64,000 bases of DNA. Source: Lentisphaeria bacterium. Its GTDB lineage: Bacteria > Verrucomicrobiota > Lentisphaeria > Victivallales > Victivallaceae. Under the pieces are notes generated by a model. The model ran no database searches and had not been told where the DNA came from. It was given only the letters and a program-made list of their open reading frames with translations. This document shows, one piece after another, positions 60,206 through 64,000 of the stretch. The stretch covers positions 3,410,001-3,474,000 of the forward strand of contig CP091727.1 of the NCBI GenBank assembly GCA_022009855.1. The letters are read 5' to 3'. How positions within the stretch are numbered: the first letter of the stretch is position 1; every line of letters begins with the position of its first letter. The translations under genes and the position numbers were made by a program.

Positions 60206-60804
60206 CTACCGGCAATGGTGTCTGCGGGTATGACTGCGGCAGCCGCCGGATACGGCGGCGCTGTCCGTCGCCGGGACGTGGCACCGGAGCTGTGGGCACG
60301 GCGCGGGCGTTCCGCAGAGGCGGGGAAAACTGTTCGGATGCGGCTTCGTCTTCATTGAATTTGACCAGATTGCATTCCTGCGTGATGATCCGGTTCCTGC
60401 AACGGCCGTCATGGCCGCGGCAGGTCGAGTCGCATACCCGGCCGGCATTGCGGCAGCTCTCCCGGTGGCCCGCACTGCAGGCAGAGCATCGGCCGCAGGG
60501 GACGATTTCTCCGAGAAAGCCGACGTACGCTCCCGGACGGAACTCCCGTACCTTTTTCCCGGTCGACAGCACCCGGCCGGAAATCTCCTGAATGAAGCGC
60601 GACTCCCCGTGGCGGCGATGAGCGGGGCAGAGACGGGCGTGCAGAACCTCGATCAGCACCCCATCGTCTTCGAGTGCGATTGCGGCGGCCTCCGGGGAGG
60701 ACAATGCTTCCGCCGCGGTGGAGCTTCCCGCCGCGGCGTATCCCCGCCAGGGCGACGAGTGCCGCAGCGGCAACGATGGAAAGGAGAAGTACCGTTTTTT
60801 TCAT
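60206..60804 (-). CDS. Putative exported cysteine-rich protein (frameshifted, end uncertain)
   Basis: The ATG at 60804 gives a signal peptide (KKTVLLLSIVAAAALVALAG) that continues after a frame change near 60740 as YAAAGSSTAAEALSSPEAAA and EDDGVLIEVLHARLCPAHRR, then GAYVGFLGEIVPCGRCSACS and ESCRNAGRVCDSTCRGHDGR. The ten or so cysteines in 60 residues suggest disulfides or metal binding. Past about 60350 no frame is convincing; a plus-strand reading of 60100-60300 (KKTLFRVGDTLFIPTGNGVC) is an alternative. Unknown function. No partner gene is obvious. Confidence 0.4.
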
Positions 60805-60942
60805 GATTGGCGTCATTCAGAATTTGAAAGTGAATATTTCGAAATACTGATAGTCAAACAACAATATAAAATGAAAATGATGAAAATCAAGGACGGAACA
60901 TCTCCACCTGTTGCGAACGGCATGTGCGCTCCGCGATTTTCC

Positions 60943-61810
60943 TCATTCGACGCCGTGTCGCGGAGCATCTGCCGAACGGGGGCCGGGTGTCGCGGGAAAG
61001 ATCAACCCTGCTTCGACGGAGGCTCCGCCGGAACAGGGGAAAAGTTCCGTCCACCGTAGAACAGGCAGTTCCCGTGTCGGAAGCTCCGGCATCGCCTCTT
61101 TCAAGCGCTCCAGATCGTTGCGGAGGTGAAAATCCGAAAGCGGGCGGGTGTATTCATCATGATGGGTCGGTATCAGCCATTGAAATCGGATGTTTTTTCG
61201 CAGCAGTTCCGGAAATCCCGCCTGCCAGCGGCTGATTCCGCAGAAGAAAATATCACACTCCATGCCGTGCATGGTCGGTTCATGGAGATTGGCCGAGCCG
61301 ATGTTCAGGAGTTTTTTTCCGTCGATTTCAATCAGAAACGCAAACACCTCGCCGCACCGCCAGTTTTCCAGTCTGGAAAATGTCTGCGGATTCTGCGGTC
61401 CGTCATAGAAGATCTCTCCGGCGGGATCACCCATGTGACGTGACTCCAGCGCGGTGACCCGGACGCCCCGGGAAGTTCGAGACGTTCGCCATAGGAGAGT
61501 TCGTGCAGATTTTTTTCCGCAACGCCCAGGCTGCGCATGATGTTGCAAGCGGTTCTCGAAGCATACAACACGGTACCCGTCCTGCGGATGAGGAGGGGCA
61601 TATCAGGCAGGTGATCCCAGTGGGAGTGCGTCATCAGGACGAAATCCGGCCGGGAGACCAGATATTTTCCACCTCTTCCGGAATGGTTATCTTTTCCGGG
61701 CTGCGGCTGACGTAGGGATCGATCATGAATGATCCGTTCCGGTGGCGGAACTCCAGCGCGTTGAGACCGTACCATCTGACGGCGATGGAGTTGTCACATC
61801 GTATGCTCAT
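60943..61810 (-). CDS. MBL-fold metal-dependent hydrolase, UlaG-like (two frameshifts)
   Basis: About 288 residues. VRWYGLNALEFRHRNGSFMI then DPYVSRS is the typical start of the UlaG/L-ascorbate-6-phosphate lactonase-like group. After a frame change near 61670 comes VLMTHSHWDHLPDMP, the zinc-binding HxHxDH motif. After another near 61470 come VTALESRHMGDPAGEIFYDG, AFLIEIDGKKLLNIGSANL and WLIPTHHDEYTRPLSDFHLR, which hold the remaining histidines. Likely a cytoplasmic lactonase or phosphodiesterase-like hydrolase. Stands alone between unrelated genes. Confidence 0.8.
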
Positions 61811-62087
61811 TTGACAGTTGTCTCCTTCCTGGCGGTAATATACCGTTGGTTTCGAAAGATCAACCGCAATGCCGGAACGTTCTCCCGATTTTCCGCCTGT
61901 TTCCGGCATTGCGGGGAGAAAAACGGCAACTCTCTGCCGCCGGACGTGAAACAAGAGGCGATTTCCGGACAGTATCTTCGGAATTCCGTATTTTTCTGAA
62001 GAAAAAGTATTTTTTCTCTTGAAAATGATCCGCGTCAGTGGTATGTTGCAACCAACCGGAATCGGAAAACAGAAGGGATCCTGCCGT

Positions 62088-62744
62088 ATGCTCAGTGAGA
62101 AGAATTCGGAAAAGGTCGCTGTATATGTAGCGTTGATCGCGTCGATCCTGGCGCTTGTCATCACGATCTTCAACTATTTTGCACCTTCCGGCACGCTCTT
62201 CTCCGGCAGTGCCGGCGCAGCTGCTCCCTCTCCGGCACGCCGATCCGGCGGCGGGGGGCGAATGATGCGCGGTGCTCCGCTGCCGGAGGAATACCTCCAG
62301 AAATACGAGGCGCAGATCAAGCTGCTCGACGATCTCTGCGGAATGCTCGAAAACGAGGTCAAGATCGGCAATGTGACGGAGAAGGAACTCCGCCTTCGGG
62401 AGTTGGAGCGGGAGAAGTGGCGATTGAACCTGATGCGGCTGAAAAACGGGCGCCGCGCGTTTTCCTCCTTCGCCGATACCTATCTTGTCGCGAAATGTTA
62501 TGACGCGCTGCTGCGCGACGCTGAAGTGAAGTTCGAAGCCGGAATCGCTCCCCTGTATGAGATCAAGGAACTGCAGGCCCGGCGGGACGAAGCGGAACTG
62601 CGCCTGATGGAGCTGGAGCGCCGCCTCGATCCGGAAAAGGTCGCCGCAGCGAAAGCGGCGGTCGAAAGTTACCGGGGAAAACTCTCGGACGAACAGCTTG
62701 AAACACTTCTTGCGGCGGAACAGCGTTTCTTCGGTCCCCGGTAG
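62088..62744 (+). CDS. Membrane-anchored coiled-coil protein, intact
   Basis: 218 residues from the ATG at 62088. One N-terminal helix (VAVYVALIASILALVITIFN) anchors the protein; a Gly/Ser/Arg-rich linker follows (SPARRSGGGGRMMRG), then about 150 residues of helix (KELRLRELEREKWRLNLMRL; YEIKELQARRDEAELRLMEL). The helical part resembles the hairpin of TolC-type efflux proteins or pseudo-adaptor domains, but no defined family is recognised. Topology is probably N-in with the coiled coil in the periplasm. Confidence 0.6.
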   Translation: MLSEKNSEKVAVYVALIASILALVITIFNYFAPSGTLFSGSAGAAAPSPARRSGGGGRMMRGAPLPEEYLQKYEAQIKLLDDLCGMLENEVKIGNVTEKELRLRELEREKWRLNLMRLKNGRRAFSSFADTYLVAKCYDALLRDAEVKFEAGIAPLYEIKELQARRDEAELRLMELERRLDPEKVAAAKAAVESYRGKLSDEQLETLLAAEQRFFGPR

Positions 62745-62854
62745 ACGCTTGACGCTGAACCGCGCCTCCTCGGCCTCTCCGTTTTTGCGGGGGGCGGAAA
62801 GAAACGAAACCGCCTTCCCGCTGCTCCGCAAACCGGGGCGCTTCCCATGCCGGC

Positions 62855-63599
62855 TCAGAAGTTCAGGACGGCACCGCGCAGTTCCGCCGGCCGGTAGAGG
62901 ATATGGAGCGCCCCCGCGTTGTCAATGAAGAGCGATTTCACTGCGCGGTCCAATTTGCGGAACCGGGCAGTTGTGCGACGCTTGCGTAGTTCCGAGGCTG
63001 CAATCTGTTCGACCAGCCAGGTTGGAATCGGTATGCTGCCGAGGCGGAAACGGCGGAAATCCAGATCGATCAACTCCCCCTCCTTCTCCGGAATTACCGT
63101 CATCGCCAGCTGAATGACGCCGCCGAAAAGCCAGCGCAGCGGCGTGACGACCGGTACCGTCAACTCCAACGCTCCGTTGCGGAGCGCCGGTTCATAGTAG
63201 CGCGGCGGTAAAGCCGGTTTGGAGAGAAACAGCGACGTGAGTGCGAATCCGTTGTCGGCAATGCGGAGGAGCGAATCTAGCTTCTCAGGCGTCAGGATCA
63301 GTTCCGACTCCTCGGGCTTTCCCTGAAACACCTCTTTCGTTATCCGCATGAGCAATTCGTTCTGGAAGGCGATATCGTCGGAGGTGAGCGGAACCGGCGG
63401 CAGTTCCGGCAGCGGACGGAACAGCAGGGCCGCAACAAGGAACAGGCAGAGAAGAATTCCCGCAAATCCGGCCCCGAACCAGAGTAGAAAACGGGGAACA
63501 CCTCCGGGGCCCTCCTTTCTGGCGCCGCCGGCGGCCCGCTTCACCGCCGTGGCCGCACGTTTGACGGGAGCTTTCTTTTTCCCCTGCCGTTTTCCCCAT
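62855..63599 (-). CDS. Membrane-anchored protein of unknown function (one frameshift)
   Basis: About 247 residues. The start at 63599 (MGK) with one extra A removed gives a basic, AlaLys-rich N-terminus (RQGKKKAPVKRAATAVKRAA), then one membrane helix (FGAGFAGILLCLFLVAALLF) and a periplasmic domain of about 180 residues (SELILTPEKLDSLLRIADNG; LELTVPVVTPLRWLFGGVIQ; ELIDLDFRRFRLGSIPIPTW). That domain resembles lipid-binding YceB/DUF-type beta-barrel-like proteins, without a firm match. It is followed closely upstream by the partial gene at 63603, so the two may be one operon. Confidence 0.6.
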
Positions 63600-63602
63600 T
63601 GG

Positions 63603-64000
63603 TCACGCTCCGGTCTGCGGGGTGGTGAACACCGCCGGGCGAATGTAGACCAGATCGGTCAGGTTGTTGTCGTAGGAGCGGAATCCGGCGCGGATGAGCG
63701 CGGTGAAGTCGGCAGTCTCCACCGGAAGCACCCGACGCAGCACCGCTTCATCGAGCAACTGCCCGAGCGCGGGCAGCTCCCCGGCCGGGGCGACCAGGTG
63801 CTCCGCCGGAGCGGCGGCGAAAAAACGGCCCTGCCTGCTCCCGGTTGAGCACGTGCTCTTCGCCGGTCGGAACCGGTTCTCCGTTGCGGAAGATCATCCC
63901 GAAATAGATCAGCTCATGGTTGCGGCCGTCGAAGAGACAGCCGATCTTCTCCCCCTCCGCGGCGGAGGCCCGCACCGCATAGGCGGTCGCGGTCGGGATG
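63603..64000 (-). CDS. Partial unknown protein (5' end outside the window; one frameshift)
   Basis: About 132 residues of the C-terminal end are visible. EKIGCLFDGRNHELIYFGMI and FRNGEPVPTGEEHVLNREQA are followed, after a frame change in a C-rich run near 63820, by LDEAVLRRVLPVETADFTAL and IRAGFRSYDNNLTDLVYIRP, ending at TGA 63603-63605. No membrane segment in the visible part. I recognise no family. It ends 4 bp before the next gene on the same strand. Confidence 0.5.

Overview
The window looks like a chromosome segment from a Lentisphaerota (Victivallis-like) bacterium or a close relative in the PVC superphylum. The main clues are a pseudopilin-like protein of the kind abundant in that group (position 42132), Tat-dependent oxidoreductases with RRxFLK leaders, and giant strand-loop-strand repeat proteins ending in FG-GAP-like repeats. 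This assignment is inference; no rRNA or universal marker is present.

Region 1 (324-18557) holds four large proteins built from 19-residue AIDA-type repeats, in the order A, B, C, D. Two nearly identical genes lie among them that match the autotransporter O-heptosyltransferase (Aah/TibC) family, together with two small unknown genes. The repeat proteins have neither an obvious signal peptide nor an autotransporter beta-barrel. Instead all four end in the same FG-GAP-like domain. This looks like a dedicated system for a glycosylated surface or secreted fibre and is the most unusual part of the window.

Region 2 (18696-29780) is a polysaccharide export and assembly cluster: an ABC-2 permease, an ATPase with a C-terminal substrate-type domain, several family 2 glycosyltransferases, two methyltransferase modules and HAD-type glycan-locus proteins. 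Most genes overlap by a few bases, as in one operon.

Region 3 (29814-33168, minus strand) is AT-rich. It holds a tyrosine-recombinase relative lacking key arginines, an unknown protein, three small helix-turn-helix proteins, a perfect 33-bp palindrome and a 3'-tRNA fragment. It reads as the remnant or end of an integrative element.

Region 4 (33169-41324) is a LysR regulator divergent from an operon of exported redox proteins: CMD-cupin, flavodoxin lipoprotein, monooxygenase, Tat-exported flavoprotein, amidohydrolase-like protein and two Fe-S aldo-keto reductases. Region 5 (41603-45998) is nikR, a candidate NikR operator, a pseudopilin, and a FecBCD-type uptake system with an embedded radical SAM gene, probably for nickel or a nickel chelate. 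Region 6 (46380-53467) carries envelope and housekeeping genes (DUF368, lgt, an RluA-family synthase, an XRE regulator, uppP, proC, a GT2 and a GNAT). Region 7 (53862-64000) has a YeiH transporter with a divergent LysR, an FAD oxidoreductase pair, an ADP-ribosylglycohydrolase, an MBL-fold hydrolase and unknown envelope proteins.

A general caution: a large share of genes in every region, including housekeeping genes, are split by single-base frameshifts, mostly inside homopolymer runs. I treat these as probable sequencing or assembly errors and annotate the repaired gene span. Genes called intact here are continuous open frames.
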